From Pempheris klunzingeri (Eukaryota; Chordata; Actinopteri; Acropomatiformes; Pempheridae), in contig NC_092035.1 of assembly GCF_042242105.1 (NCBI RefSeq), forward strand, positions 8,149,477 through 8,213,476: a stretch of 64,000 bases of DNA. Direction: 5' to 3'. The notes under the pieces are model-generated. The model was given only the letters and a program-made list of their open reading frames with translations. It was not told where the DNA came from and did not search any database. The position numbers and the translations under genes were made by a program. Of the stretch, positions 1-13,660 are shown one piece after another (position 1 is the stretch's first letter; every line of letters begins with the position of its first letter).

Positions 1-279
1 TCAAACACACTGTTTCTAATTCAGTGCACTCAGGGGTTTGTCTGGTCCGACCACTGGCTTATGGTGGCGAATGTTGCAGTGTAAAAATTCAGTCGGCATA
101 GTTACATAGTCCTGCTTTTAAATGAAGGTAAACTGAATCTAACCATGTGTGCATTTCACAGTCTGATTTTGGAAGCATACTGCAGCTGTCATATAAAACT
201 TTTACACTTCAAAACACCTCAGTCACCTCAGCAGGCTGAGAGACATCATGTAGCTGAGCTTTTCCTCCAGCTTCACCAT

Positions 280-440
280 CATGGTGAAAATGGTAAACCT
301 TACGACCACTAAATATCAGCATACAGTATTAGCATTGCTATTGTTATCATGCTGACATTAGCATTTAGCTCAAATCACCACTGTGCCTAAATCCAGCCTC
401 ACAGAGCCACTGACTGCAGATTCTTAGTCTTGTTTCTGTC
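280..440 (+). repeat. Dispersed repeat fragment (family A), copy 1
   Basis: Contains tgctgacattagcattta and caccactgtgcctaa followed by cctcacagagcc...tcttagtcttgttt. A reverse-complement version of the last part occurs at 10955-11000, linking it to copy 3. The wording is familiar from dispersed repeats of percomorph genomes. The class cannot be assigned by eye. Confidence 0.55.
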
Positions 441-1152
441 ACGTCCGCTGGTGGTCTAAAATATCTACATCGCAGTTCAGCAGTTGGCATGTACGGTATT
501 TGGACATATGAAGCAGGCATACTGGGTTGACCTGCGTCATTTATCATCATCGTGTCACATATCTCTCACATAATTTGATAATTATGGGGGGCACAGAGAA
601 GTCTTCCCCCATCTAGTGAGGAATGTTAAACAACCCTCTAAATACAAAGTCTATAGATATTTACCGTAGTCCATATTGCAAATGTCAAACATCCATCGGA
701 GCCAGATTTGAAGCTTGTGGTGACTCACAGGGACTTTGAAGGGCATTGTGTTGGTTTCTGTGGTAACAATCTGCAGTAACAATTTACTTGCATTGGTGCC
801 GAACCCATCTGACAGTAAAATGTCTCTGTCTGCATTCTGTCTCTGTAAACAGTGCAGTCCATCAACTTGAGCCCAAGCTTGACGTGTAGACATCAACATA
901 AATAGGAATTCAAAAGGAATGTTTTTACCCAAACCTCAGTCAGAAAGCTCACATTTGGCTGCTATGGTCTTTTGTGGGGATTCATGTTGAAATCAGATTA
1001 TGTGAATGTGTCTGATTTGTCCTGACTGGGATAGGATGACATTTTCTGGCCGTCCCGTTATCTTCCATATGCTCTGTCATTTTCGTTCTTTCATAACTGT
1101 AACTGCTATTTCAAGAGGCAAAATGCAATAACTTCTGTGTCTGCGTTCACAG

Positions 1153-4100
1153 GGAGAGCGAGGCTTGGATGGGCCGCGGGGGCCCAGAGGACAGCCGGGC
1201 GCTGGAATCAAAGGAGACAAGGTAGAGTACAGAGGAGCTGTAAATAAGATGTCTGGCTGAAATGCCTTCACACTGGCAACAAGATAGAAACACAGTCCTG
1301 TTGCAAAGAAGGCCAAGAGGTGGCGGAGCCAGCAGTGAATGCATCCAGCGTGGTGTTATATAGGAGGTCTACAGGTGATGAATCAAGGTGAAAGCTTGGA
1401 TAGTGTAGGAGGACTGAGCTTCACAGTTTTGAGCTGATGAATGTGGGAAAGCTAGCTCTGCATGGGGACGGTCATGCAATTACATAAAGGTATTCTCTCT
1501 ACCTTTCAGGATGTGTTTGCAACCATCTGGCAATCTCTTAGCTCACAGACGTTGATAGGACATGACAGGGAGACTCTGAGTTGATTTAAAATGCATTTTA
1601 AAGTTACATAATTCATCTTATGTCACTGGAATATGACATTAACATTGGGAATGAATGAAACTACTTCCCCCAGAAAAAACGGATCTTATAAAGATTTTTC
1701 TGTGGGAGTTCTTGGCACAGACTGTGCTGACAGCTTTACTGTAGCCTTGTGGTGAAGTTCATCACAGATAATTGCGATGTTTTCATGTGGCAATGAAAAT
1801 ACTGTGCCCGCAGGCTTTTCTGTGCCATCATAACTTTATGATGTTAATGTTGCATAATGTTGTTGACAGTTGGGTGCTTTCCACATGCAATAAATCATCA
1901 AATGCACTTTGTGACACACTAGCATGCTGTTAACATTTACATGCTATTATCATCTTTAGCTTCTATTCTTATCTGAACCTGTAGGGAGATTTTGGCCCTC
2001 CAGGTGTTCCAGGGCCGCTCGGCCTCCCAGGAGTAGGCATCCAGGGCGAGAAGGCAAGTACTTTGATAAAATGATTTCCACTATGGCTTAAACTGCCATA
2101 AAATTACAGTTTTGCATGTTATTTCTTAATCACATGAATGTAAATTCCTTGCCATTATTTTTAGGGACTTTACACAAATTATTGCGTTGGGTAGGAGGAC
2201 TGAAAGTTATGTTTCCATTTTTATAAAAGTGAGACCCTCCCCAGCGTTAACAATGTTTTCTTTGGACGCTCACTAACCAAACTGCAGTATCCTCTCCCCA
2301 ATACGCCGAAATAATACTACAGAAGTAAAATTGGTACAACTTGTGCATTCATTAATAACTAAACAAGGTAAAGCATGAGCACTTTATTCATTGATTGATT
2401 AATTAATTAATTAAAAATGGCAAGTTAATGGAAAGCATAACAAAATGGCGACTTTTCCAGCCACTTTCTATTTCTAGCCAAGGCTCAAGGGACGGCAATG
2501 TCTGTCTGTCAGGTGGTCAGTTCACCACTTTGGTCCAGGCTGAAATATCTCAAGAGATATTGGATGTATTGCCTTGAAGTTTGTACAGATGTCTCTGTCC
2601 CTCTTAGGATGAAGCGTAATCATCTGGGTGATCCAATTACGTTTCACCTGGCACCACCATCAGGTCATTTATGAAAAACTGACATTCCCCTCAGCCTCAG
2701 CAACAAAAATCTACTAATACATAAATGGGTGCCAAATGATCCTCATCCCTGGATTCCAAATAGTAGAAAGAAAGATTTACTAACAATGATGTGGCCCATG
2801 TTTAAGGTCAGTCTGGCTGTCTGCCATAATTAAACCAACATGATGCATAAGTTGCATAAGTATTCATGTTTTGGAGCAACAGCTGGAGACTCATAGGAGT
2901 CTGTTTCCTGCTGACAGCTGAGCCAAAGATCGCTTCCCTGATATCAAAACACAAATTAATTACAGTTGTAATATAGTCCCCTGCTCACTGACGTGTGGAT
3001 GAGAGGAAACAGGTGTGTTTCACTGCACTAACAGGAAGATCTATTTATGCACAGGTGATTTTGTTTAAAGCACAAGGTCATGTGTACTTTATAAGCACAA
3101 GCAAAGTTTGAAGTGTCAGTTCCAGTTCGGCTAAGTGTCCAACAATCCAGCAATGCTAAATTTGTCCTATACTTGTTGACTGCTTTGTAGTACTGCGTTC
3201 TCGTATGAAGCACAGTATGTGCAACTATTAAGATCCAAGGTTATTGTGAGTTTTTCAAAGTTGAACACCATGCAAGAATTTCCACGGAGTCCCATAGCCA
3301 TCCATATTTTAATTAGTGCTCATTTTTGATAAATGGCTTCTCTTTTTATTACTGCATCCATTTAACCTGGCAGGGCATGGAAGGACCAAGGGGGCCACCA
3401 GGAGGCAGAGGCCCACAAGGAGAGGGCTTGCCTGGACCCAAGGTTTGTTCATACTTTCACAATTTTGTTAAACTTGACCATTATTCCAAATCAAGATTAA
3501 GGACTACAGTTTTTAATTTGCAGGATTATTTGGTTTAGAAACAATAGGAGTAACATTATTTCAAATCAAAGTTAAACTCCTATACAACATGTTGGAAACA
3601 GCGTCTTGTCTCGTCTCACACAGGGGGACCAAGGTTTGCCGGGCGAGGTTGGCGCACCAGGAGAGAGAGGGGCTGGAGACCCTGGAGCTAAGGTGAGGAA
3701 AAACTCACATCAGCAGCAACCATCTATCTATTTTTTCCTGATGCATAAACTGACTGAGATCCACGGCTCTGTCCTCAGGGTGAGCCAGGAGCAACGGGAC
3801 TATCTGGTTTGCCAGGTTTGCCAGGGGAGGATGGAGCCCCTGGACAGAAGGTGGCACAAATCACCACTTATTGTATCTACATGTGTCTGTTTACTCAGAT
3901 ACCAAGCCTCTAAGAGAAATAAACACATGTCTGTGTCTTCAGGGTGAGCCAGGACCTGTAGGTATCAGGGGGGTAGAGGGGACACCTGGAGTTGGTACTC
4001 AGGGTGAAAAGGTAAAGAAAATGCTATTCCCTGCTCACTTTTTTATGCATGGCTTGCATTAGGAATTTGCTGACCTGTATTTAAGTCCCAGCTATCAGAT

Positions 4101-7100
4101 TGTTAAATGTATTCCCACTGTGATCTTTAAGGGCGACCAAGGCCAAAGAGGAATAAGGGGCTTGACTGGTCCACCTGGCATCGCTGGACCCTCAGGACCA
4201 AAGGTAAGGAGAGTTTAAGCTATGATCAGATGAGTCAGTCGTTTTTTTGCTGTGACACCTTGTCCATGACCTTCTGGAAGGGCATAAATGCTGCAGAATG
4301 TTGAGGAAAAATAAGTTGGGACTTGGTGATTTTAACCACGTTGCTTGCATTAATCAGGGAGAACCCGGGACACAAGGCAGGTTGGGTTCACCTGGTCCAC
4401 CAGGCCGCTTCGTCGCTGGACCAAAGGTAAATACTCCCAGGTTACCGTAGTAACACTGGAAAACTGTGGAAACTTCCTATATTTCCCGTACGTTCACAAA
4501 ACAAGTGATACACAGTTGTTTCTTGTAGAATCAAGTACAATTATATCTTGGTGTCACAGTGATGAAATACAGAGAAAACATTCAGATCATTTACTTGAAA
4601 GAGCCTTGTGGAATTTTCTTGTAAACAAGCAAATTGTGTACATTTATTGTTTCTCCCTCCTTATAAGACATCTGCAGCTGAGCTGTACATTTTTCAAATT
4701 TGTGCACTGTTTGCTTGCTAGCAATCCTCTTCATCTTCACTGTCTTTGTGGGCGGACTAGACTTCTTTGTGTATTTCCGCCGCCAATTATCCATCAGCAG
4801 AATGACATGAAAACTGGCACCAGGATGCTGAAGTGTGTGCATGATACAGACAAAATGGGAATGTTGCACCAACCTGCCAGTGGTCAAATCTCCACATGGT
4901 ATACCTGTAACTAAAAGTAGCAGCAGCACAGTATTAAAATACTCATTACATATAAAAACACTGCATTCAAAATGTTGTTTGAGTAAAAATAAAGCAGCTG
5001 TAATTCTAATCAGAAAAATGTAAGTGATATACATTAATATTGGATGGAGGAATGAATGAATGAATGAATGGATGGATGGATGGACTGACTGATTAGGTGC
5101 CCACAGTTCACTTTTGTCCTGGGGCCCCTTAGTGGGTTAATGCCGCCCTGACTGTTGGCTGGTTGATCTGTAGCAATGCATCATATTTTATACTCTCATC
5201 ACAGGTATTGTGTGTACAATTTGAATTTGAACTTGTATCTATAGTTGTTGTGTTATGAAGATATAGAGCTAATTAATGCTAACATGTCCTCTAGGGTGAC
5301 CTTGGCCCATCTGGTCCTCCTGGTCCGCTTGGGGAGACTGGCTACGGACTTCCTGGTCCAAAGGTAACACACAGTTAAACTTTTATTCTAAAAAACAACA
5401 AAGTGTTTGCCTTTTGTCTGACTCATATCTTGGACATCTGCCTGGTGACACACAGTCACATTTTCAACAAGTGTGAGCGTGTTGTCATAGCTGAACAGTT
5501 TATGTTTGGATAAATCAATTATCAAATGAATGTAATGCCAGGGAGATCTGGCAGCACATGAGTGCACTTTCACCACAAAGACCATTTCCCAGCATGCAGC
5601 GAGAACAGAGAAGATGTCAGAAAAAGTGATAGATAGAATAGAAATCCATACATCATATCGTGTTGTCCATGCGCCAACATTTGTTCAAAACCTTAGAGCT
5701 GCCGCATGTTCTGTAGCTTTAACCTTCCCCTGTTTTGATGGATTGGGCAATGCTTACAATGCAGAGGCACGCAAAGGGGCAGAAAGCACATGTGTCCATT
5801 TCCATCCACGTACCACTTCACTTTCCTTTGAACACGTATCTGTAAATCACTTTGTATCCTTTGCATGAATCAATTACTGATGCTTACATGTGTCTGTTGT
5901 AGGGTGACCGTGGAGATGTGGGCTCAGCCGGTCCATTCGGCCCCAAAGGAGACGGCTATCCCGGCCCCTCGGTGAGTAACTGATTTAGACACTGCATATG
6001 TCCACCTGTCCACTCATAAATCCGTAATTTCATACCATCCATGTACACATTACATTTAGTCCCAGTCTTTTGTCTTTCTTATTCTACCCATCAGTTCCAG
6101 CCATAAATCCATCAAAGAGACATTTATTACCAAAAGTTATAGTAGCTGCCCCTCATATATCTGTATGTTTTCCTCAATTAAGACCATAGCAAGGGAGACA
6201 GTGAAATTACATTTAGGCTAGTAGGGGGTATGTGTGTTCACTGAGGAAGATAATTACAGGAAAAGTTCAACATTTTGGGAAATATGTCTATGTAGATATT
6301 GTCTTTGTCAGGCCAGACGAAGAGATTAGTTTAGCATAAAGACTGGAAACAGTGAGCGCAGCCCCGTCTAAAGCTAACAAAATCAGACCTAAAGCTCACT
6401 GATTAAGACGTTATGTCTCGCTTGTTCAATCCGTACACAAACCGCAGCATAAAGACAACACTTTAGGTTTTTTAGGGCAGGATGGTTTGTGTAACTTCCT
6501 GGGGTCTCTGCCTGTTTCCAAGCAAGATATCGAACCATTCCTCTAATTATTTCACCACCACTAAGAGTGTATTCTACCTCCATGTCCTGTGTTGTTCAGG
6601 GCCCCCCCGGTCTGCCTGGACTACCAGGAGAGCCTGGCCTCGAAGGAGTGGGCCTCCCTGGACCGAAGGTCAGATTAATGTCAACGGCTCCTAGAATCAC
6701 AGTATTACTGTAGCTTACTGTAATTTGGATGATCTGACTTGAAACTAATGTAATTATCTAAGGTTTGTGGTCAATACTGAACAGAAAAGGTAGACCGATG
6801 CAGTGAAGAAAAGTCTAAAAGACTACATTATCTTGACTTTTGGATAAATGTAATTTATTTTGTTGCCATTGCATAATCTTAAGGAAGTGAATTCCATACT
6901 GTTAGCGTTTCACAGCATCAGTCAATACTGAGCATTTCCTTTTACATAAAATTCACTTATAAACAAACACCGTGTTTTGATACTGTGTCATACTTTACCG
7001 ATGGTTTCTTTGTGCTATGCGAGACCAGAATTAGGAGCGTAACAGTCCCTGTCTAACCTCTGTTGTGAAATCCAAGTCAAAGCAATTAACAAATACGGCC

Positions 7101-10100
7101 AGATCAATTTCAGAGCTCTGTGCATCTGCATCGTAGATAAATGGAAGTATCTCCCCAGTGAAGGATTGGTCATTTGCTTAAGGAAACTAATTAAAAGAAA
7201 CAAGCTTTTACTCAGCACAGAAGTTCATTTGTTTGATGGATTGTAAATTGCAGTGTTCATATATCTTCTGTTTTCTTCTGTGCAGGGGGATATTGGTTTC
7301 CGAGGGTTGCCTGGTTTACCAGGACCGCCGGGCGAAGGCCTCCAAGGACCTCTGGTACTTTATGTATAATGTTTCTTCTAAATAAATATGACTTCCATTT
7401 CGACTTTTCAACTACTAACTCATACAAAAACTGAATGGGCACTCTGTTTCTGCAAACACGTCTCAAGGACAACATTGTAATGTGTTTGCTTATGCAGAAA
7501 TTCTTCTGTAATTTTATTTGACATACAACCAGATGGTCGTGACTGAGTCATGTTCTCTGAAGAATTACGTCTGTTGTAGTCTGTAGAGTTCCAGGTTGAA
7601 AAAAGCAGAGTGCTTCATCTTGTGTGCTAACATGCCCACCACAGGAGCCTCGTATTCAAAGGCTGCCACTTCATTTGTTCGGGGTATTTATCATGATTTT
7701 CCCCACAGTGTTCTGACACGCTGGTGCAGAGTGTGAATCTCTGCAGACATATGTGTCTGATGAGAAGCACTTGGCCTTACAGGCCTAATTGAAGCAACAC
7801 CCAGCACCCACATGTCCTCAGATATCACATCCAGAGTCCCTGCAGGCGTCAGACCAGTGCTCCTGCAGGTTAGGGCGCTGTCACAGTCATGCAGCAGTAG
7901 GCAAGATTATAAATTGCGGACTCTGCTGAAGTCGTCACATGGGAAGAAATTATCACATTGGCAGAGTTGGCTTCAGTCATTATCCATGTTGAGACAATGA
8001 GGGTGTCAGATATTCACCACTCGGTATTATAGGAAATCCTCCTCCCTGAAATACTGTTTCCCTTAACACGTGCATTTTATATCTTGACAGAAATGATGTT
8101 ACACATGTAGGATACATGGCTGGTCCAGCTCTTCAAATACATTTTGGACTAACTCACCTTATTCTCACAGTCTGAACTTGGACTCAAACAGGAAATATAT
8201 TATTATTATTCCCACTTACGGCTGAGGTTCCATCAGTCAAAATAATGCCTCAGCATAGTGTTTGGTGTGCACTGAAAATGTACAGATTCTTCCATGATCT
8301 GTGGCACATTGCTGTCCTGAAATATGAACCTATACACACATGGATTCCTTAAATCCAGTGAGTTGACATGTTCTTCACTGAGAAAGTAATTCCATGAGCA
8401 AAGTCTTGTTTATATAGCAGAACTATGGTTTACAAGGTGCTTTCACTTACCAAACAGCATCAAACCTTTGAATAAATATTGAGAGACCCCCTCCAGACAT
8501 GTTGGAAGAAAAATACTATGTTTACAATAATAATTTGTCTATCACATGGGTTTTCAATCCTTTGTAGCAGACATTTCGCTACAGTTCAAAAAAACGCTAA
8601 GAAACTTAACTGTGGCTAAAATTTAACACATCTCAAATTTAAGTGAAGATGGGAGGATGAGTGGACGTGATTTTACCAAATGTAGGAAGTGTCAATAACA
8701 TGCCACACCACAAATCATTTGACTCTAAGAAGGGCCTCGGAAACCAGACTGGAACTTATAGAATAAGTTGTTTCCCTATTGATATTTCCATGCTTTCCTG
8801 ATTAAAACTTTGAGATGAGTCCGTAGTTCAGGAGTTCAGGATGCTTTTAGATGGGCTGCACAGAGACTACCTTTGGACACACCCAGAGGAAATGACTTCA
8901 TTGCCAATAGTGTGTAAGGGAGGTCCAATGGTGCCTGATACTTCCTCCGCGAATGTAAATGGAAAAATGTGTAGAGAAATAGTATGGAACTTTTGAAAAT
9001 ACAAAATGGAATAAAGTCCATGCCAATGTGATGCTCACTGTGCCCTCTGTACTGCAGGGTAACCCTGGGCGGCCTGGCCCTCCAGGGCCAACAGGGCCTC
9101 CAGGACAGGGAGTTCAAGGGCCAAAGGTGGGTTATGATTTGTTCCTCATAGAAATTCATGTAGGCTGTCTGTAAACCCGCACATCCAAAGTTGTAAATTC
9201 ATGTGTTTGATCCAGGGTGAACAGGGGGCCCAGGGTGTGACAGGGCCAAGGGGGCCAACTGGAGAAGGCTTTCCTGGAGCTAAAGTGAGTCATGCAGTGA
9301 GCCATGTTGTCTGGGGCCTTTGAATGTGGCACAAATTATGTTGCGATCACTGACATTTTGCTGTGTACCGTTGTGTCAGGGTGACCGTGGCTCTGCAGGG
9401 GAGAGGGGGCTAAAGGGAATCAAAGGAGATGTGGGAGACCCTGGAACTCCGGGGGATTCTGTGAGTGACACTAATGAGGCTTTTAAATGTCCATTTATTG
9501 TATACTGCTTTGCCTTAGATAGGGTCTGAACCGTCCTTGGCTGTGTTAAAATATAACAGAATTATGCTCTAACCCTTGTTATCACTCATTTCAGAAAATA
9601 TTTGTCTGGTAAAATGTGCAGAAACCCAAAGACTTTTAGAATAATCAAACTACTATTTGTTCTCTCAGGGCCGACCTGGGGTCAAAGGTGAAGCAGGCCT
9701 CACTGTGAGTCTTTTTTATTTACTGTTTCCAGTGGTAGAATGGAACAAAGTACATTTGCTCAAGTACGGTACTTAAGTACAAATTAGAAGTACTTTAATT
9801 GAGTATCTCCATTTTCAAAGTTTGGTATTGCTACTTTTACATAAGTGGAGGATCTGAATACTTATTCCACTTCTACCTATTTCATCATTAGTGCTCATGT
9901 TTATTTATATGCTCACTCTGTTGCTGTATTCATTACAGAGAGAGGACATCATTCGAATGATCAAAGAGATCTGTGGTAAAGTATCTAGTGATCTTTGCAA
10001 TATTTATTTCACTTCTCAGTATTGACTTAACAGTGCACGTTATAAGAGAAGATTTAGTTTCTCAGTCCAAGTCACTGTCTCGTCTTATCTGCACATCATT

Positions 10101-13100
10101 AGATCAGATTCCACAGAGTGAACCTCGTCAAAGTGACATTTCAGCCATGATCTCATGCATTGATGTGATGTGATTCCAGGATGTGGGATCAAGTGCAAGG
10201 AGAGGCCTATGGAGCTGGTGTTTGTCATTGACAGCTCAGAGAGCGTCGGCCCAGAAAACTTTGAGATCATCAAGGACTTTGTAAACGCCCTGGTGGACCG
10301 AGTAACAGTGGGCCGCAATGCCACCAGGATCGGCCTGGTGCTGTACAGCCTGGAGGTAAAGCTGGTCTTCAACTTGGCCCGCTACGTCACCAAACAGGAC
10401 ATCAAGCAGGCCATCAGGAACATACCATACATGGGAGAGGGCACCTACACCGGCACAGCCATCCGTAAAGCTACCCAGGAGGCCTTCTACAGCTCCCGCC
10501 TGGGAGTCAGCAAAGTGGCCATCGTGATCACTGACGGGCAGACGGACAAGCGTGAGCCAGTGAAACTGGATATAGCCGTACGGGAGGCACATGCTGCCAA
10601 TATTGAGATGTTTGCTCTGGGGATTGTGAACACGTCCGACCCAACACAGGCTGAGTTTATGAGGGAGCTGAATCTGATCGCCTCTGACCCCGACACAGAG
10701 CACATGTTCCTCATCGATGACTTCAACACCCTGCCGGGTTAGACAAACTTACCCTCATTTTTTCACTGTGTTTATGTTAAATTAATATCCAACAAAGCAT
10801 TCTCATTGTTTTTTAGATATAACAAATATCAATGTTTGCTTTAAAAATCAAGGATTAAAATCCATTATTCAGCAGGAGCTATTTCAATTTACACTATGTT
10901 TGACATTAAATGTTTGCAGATAATATGCTAATAACATAAATATGCAACACAGCTATGGGCCTTTTAATGTCATGACTAAAAGTCTACAGTCCTGCTAGCA
11001 GCTCTGTGAGGCATTCTTTTAGGCATCCTTATCAAATTTCAAGGCAATCCATCTAGTAGTGTTTGAGAAATTCCAGATCACAAATGCTAACCTCATGGTG
11101 GTGCTAGAAGAAAAGGGGACTATTAAAGTCTATAGGATTCACTGTCTAGGAACCCTGAACATCTTTACGAAATTTCATGGCAATTCATCCAATTGTTGTT
11201 GAGATATTTTAGTCTGCTAACATGGTCCAAAAATCTCACAGTGATTGATCAGTCTTTAGACTTTTAGTCTTTAGAGTCTGAACTTCTCTCTGTGTCTCTC
11301 TTAGCTCTGGAATCCAAGTTGGTCAGCCAGTTCTGTGAGGACGAGAACGGAGCCCTGATATATAACCGAGTAACTAATGGCTACAATGGCTATGGAAATA
11401 ATGGCTACAACGGCGACAGGAATGCAATCAATGGGAAGTATGCTGGCTATGGCTATGGGTACCAGCCTGCGACTGAGCAGCAAACACTGAACGGCCGTCA
11501 GACTGGCACAAGCACTCAGAGCCACGTAGGCCAAGTGGAGACCAACCAACGTGGCAGCAAAGGATCCAGCACAGTACATGTATGAGCACAACGTATGAGT
11601 GCAAATTTGCTTGTATATCATAAAAAGATCATTCTAGAAAGTGTTTAACACCGTTTGCTGGTTTGTCCCCATTAGGGAGGCAGAGGACAGAGCGAGCACA
11701 CTGAGACAACAAAGTGGGGATCCGAGCGCGGGGACACATTTAACCGCAACACCTCAGACTACAGACCTGTCCCTCCCTCCAGAGAGGACTCCTCCAGTAG
11801 CCAAGGCTCCTCCTCATCGTCATCATCATCATCATCTTCTTCAACTATAACCACGTCATCCACAGGTGTATCTGTACAGTATGTGCCTGCGCCAAGGCCA
11901 GCTCTTCCCAAAGGTACAGGCAGTCTATTCTGCTCTTTTTAGTTTCTTTATTAGCCGGTGCATGCAGAGACAAGGCACAGTTACACACCTATTTACATAA
12001 CAGAATCAGTCATCCACAACAATGATGGTAATTACAGACAAACGCTATGAACAAAAGAAAAGGTTCAGCAAGTGAAGCTGTTTCCTCTAAATTATGCAGT
12101 AAAATGAATCATACCTCCATGTTCCACTGAAATCAAACAGGGGAGCAATTATTTTCACCATATTTATGCCCGATCAAGACTTATTGGTGTAAACTTTCAA
12201 GAGTATGGGGCTGTTCCTCTGTCATTATCTTCGCTGGGGTTCAGGGTTTAAAATCAAATTCATATGGTCTCTTAGACGTCACTGCTGCGTCCTTAAGAGC
12301 TGTGAGTTAAACTGCACCTTTAGTTTAGTGTGAACCAGCTGCTGCTCCCTGTAGAAATTACTTAAACATCAGAGAGAGATCATCGTACCTGAGGTTTAAC
12401 TTGAACCTATAACACACACGGGCATCTATTTATCAAACCTCCATTAATTACACGTCAGAATGCTCTGAGAGACAAAAACAAAGTGCTTCGCTGAAAGTTA
12501 AGAATGAGTCCCATTTATCAGCCGACTCACTCCCACTTATATGTAAAAGGAACACTTGGGAGCAGCTGTCCACTGATCAGATCATTAATCACATGTATGC
12601 TCAGATCAGGAAGAGCCAATCAGAGACCAGGATTTACCCCACAGCTTCCATATTAAATATAAAATGATCCTCACATATTACTCATTGATACTGGATTTAA
12701 TCCTGCAATAAGCATGTGATTTTAATTTGTGTTGATTTGTGTGAACTACTAGGGAAGAATATATAGGGAAGAAAAAGAAAAAAGAACCTGGAGCAGTAAT
12801 GAGACTGTGCTGCAGGCAGAGGAGGTACATGAGAGATCACATAATAAGAAGATAGTATCACAGTGATCAAAGTATCAGAGTGCAGACAGTAGAGATTTAT
12901 GCAAAGTGACTGCAAACAGCAAATCAGTGCCAGCATTTCTTCTTGTTTGCACCCTGATAAACGCAAACAGCTCAAACATTCAAATCAAATGCGAACAGCA
13001 AACAAAGCTACTCTATTCTGAAGAGTATTTATTGCTTCAGCTGCCGTATTATTCATCCCAACCAATGACATAGTGTGCAGTTGCTCCAGAGGACATCTCA

Positions 13101-13621
13101 GAGGGAGTGTGTTCACCTGTTTCTGTTAAGCGACTGAAGACACCCCAGAGCTCTGTCATTTTAGCATTTTATAGTCGGAGGAAGTTTGATAAACAGCTTT
13201 TCTTCTTTTGTTTGTGAGTAGAAGTAAAGGTGAGTGCTTTTTATTTTTATCTTTCACTTGAGTCTCAATTTTCACATTTAGCACTTTGATGAACACAGAC
13301 TAAAGGTTTACGGCCATAGACTTCAGTCTAAGGCAGATTTGTACAGCTCAGATTGTTTTATTAATTTCTGAAAGTTCAAGTTATATTTGTCAAACCAATT
13401 TAACTGTGTAAGATTACCACTGCAGTTTTTTATGTCAGCTACTATATTTAACAAAGTATGGACGCTGCAGTGGATTGTAAGGAGACACTATTGTAATTAT
13501 TACTACTTAAAGTGCAACTAGACCATAACTGGTAAAACAAACATCATATATTGTTCCAATAGCATCATTAACTTTGTTCCCTGGCAGTTAGTGATCAGAA
13601 ACCATCATCAGGAAAATAACC

Positions 13622-13660
<39 letters not shown>

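Larger units (their letters stand above)
1153..9704 (+). other. col28a1-like: Collagen triple-helix exon block (16 Gly-X-Y exons)
   Basis: Sixteen in-frame exons, each starting with a glycine codon and usually ending in a Lys codon before the donor, encode 363 residues of Gly-X-Y repeat. Twelve exons are exactly 69 bp, two are 72 bp (3779-3850, 4132-4203), then 81 bp and 36 bp. Eleven of the 69 bp exons read five perfect triplets, then G-X (one residue missing), then two triplets. Exon 4358-4426 has a G-R-F-V-A-G interruption at the same place. The 72 bp exons are uninterrupted. Such short imperfections are typical of type XXVIII (and VI) collagens rather than fibrillar ones, whose exons are multiples of 9 bp around 54 bp. 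Confidence 0.93.

Noticed and set aside
4516-5034. Overlapping open frames of 130-147 codons on both strands
   Set aside because: They lie in a collagen intron, have no domain or homology I recognise, and show no conserved splice context.
10236-10703. 155-codon minus-strand open frame
   Set aside because: Antisense of the VWA exon; no recognisable protein features.
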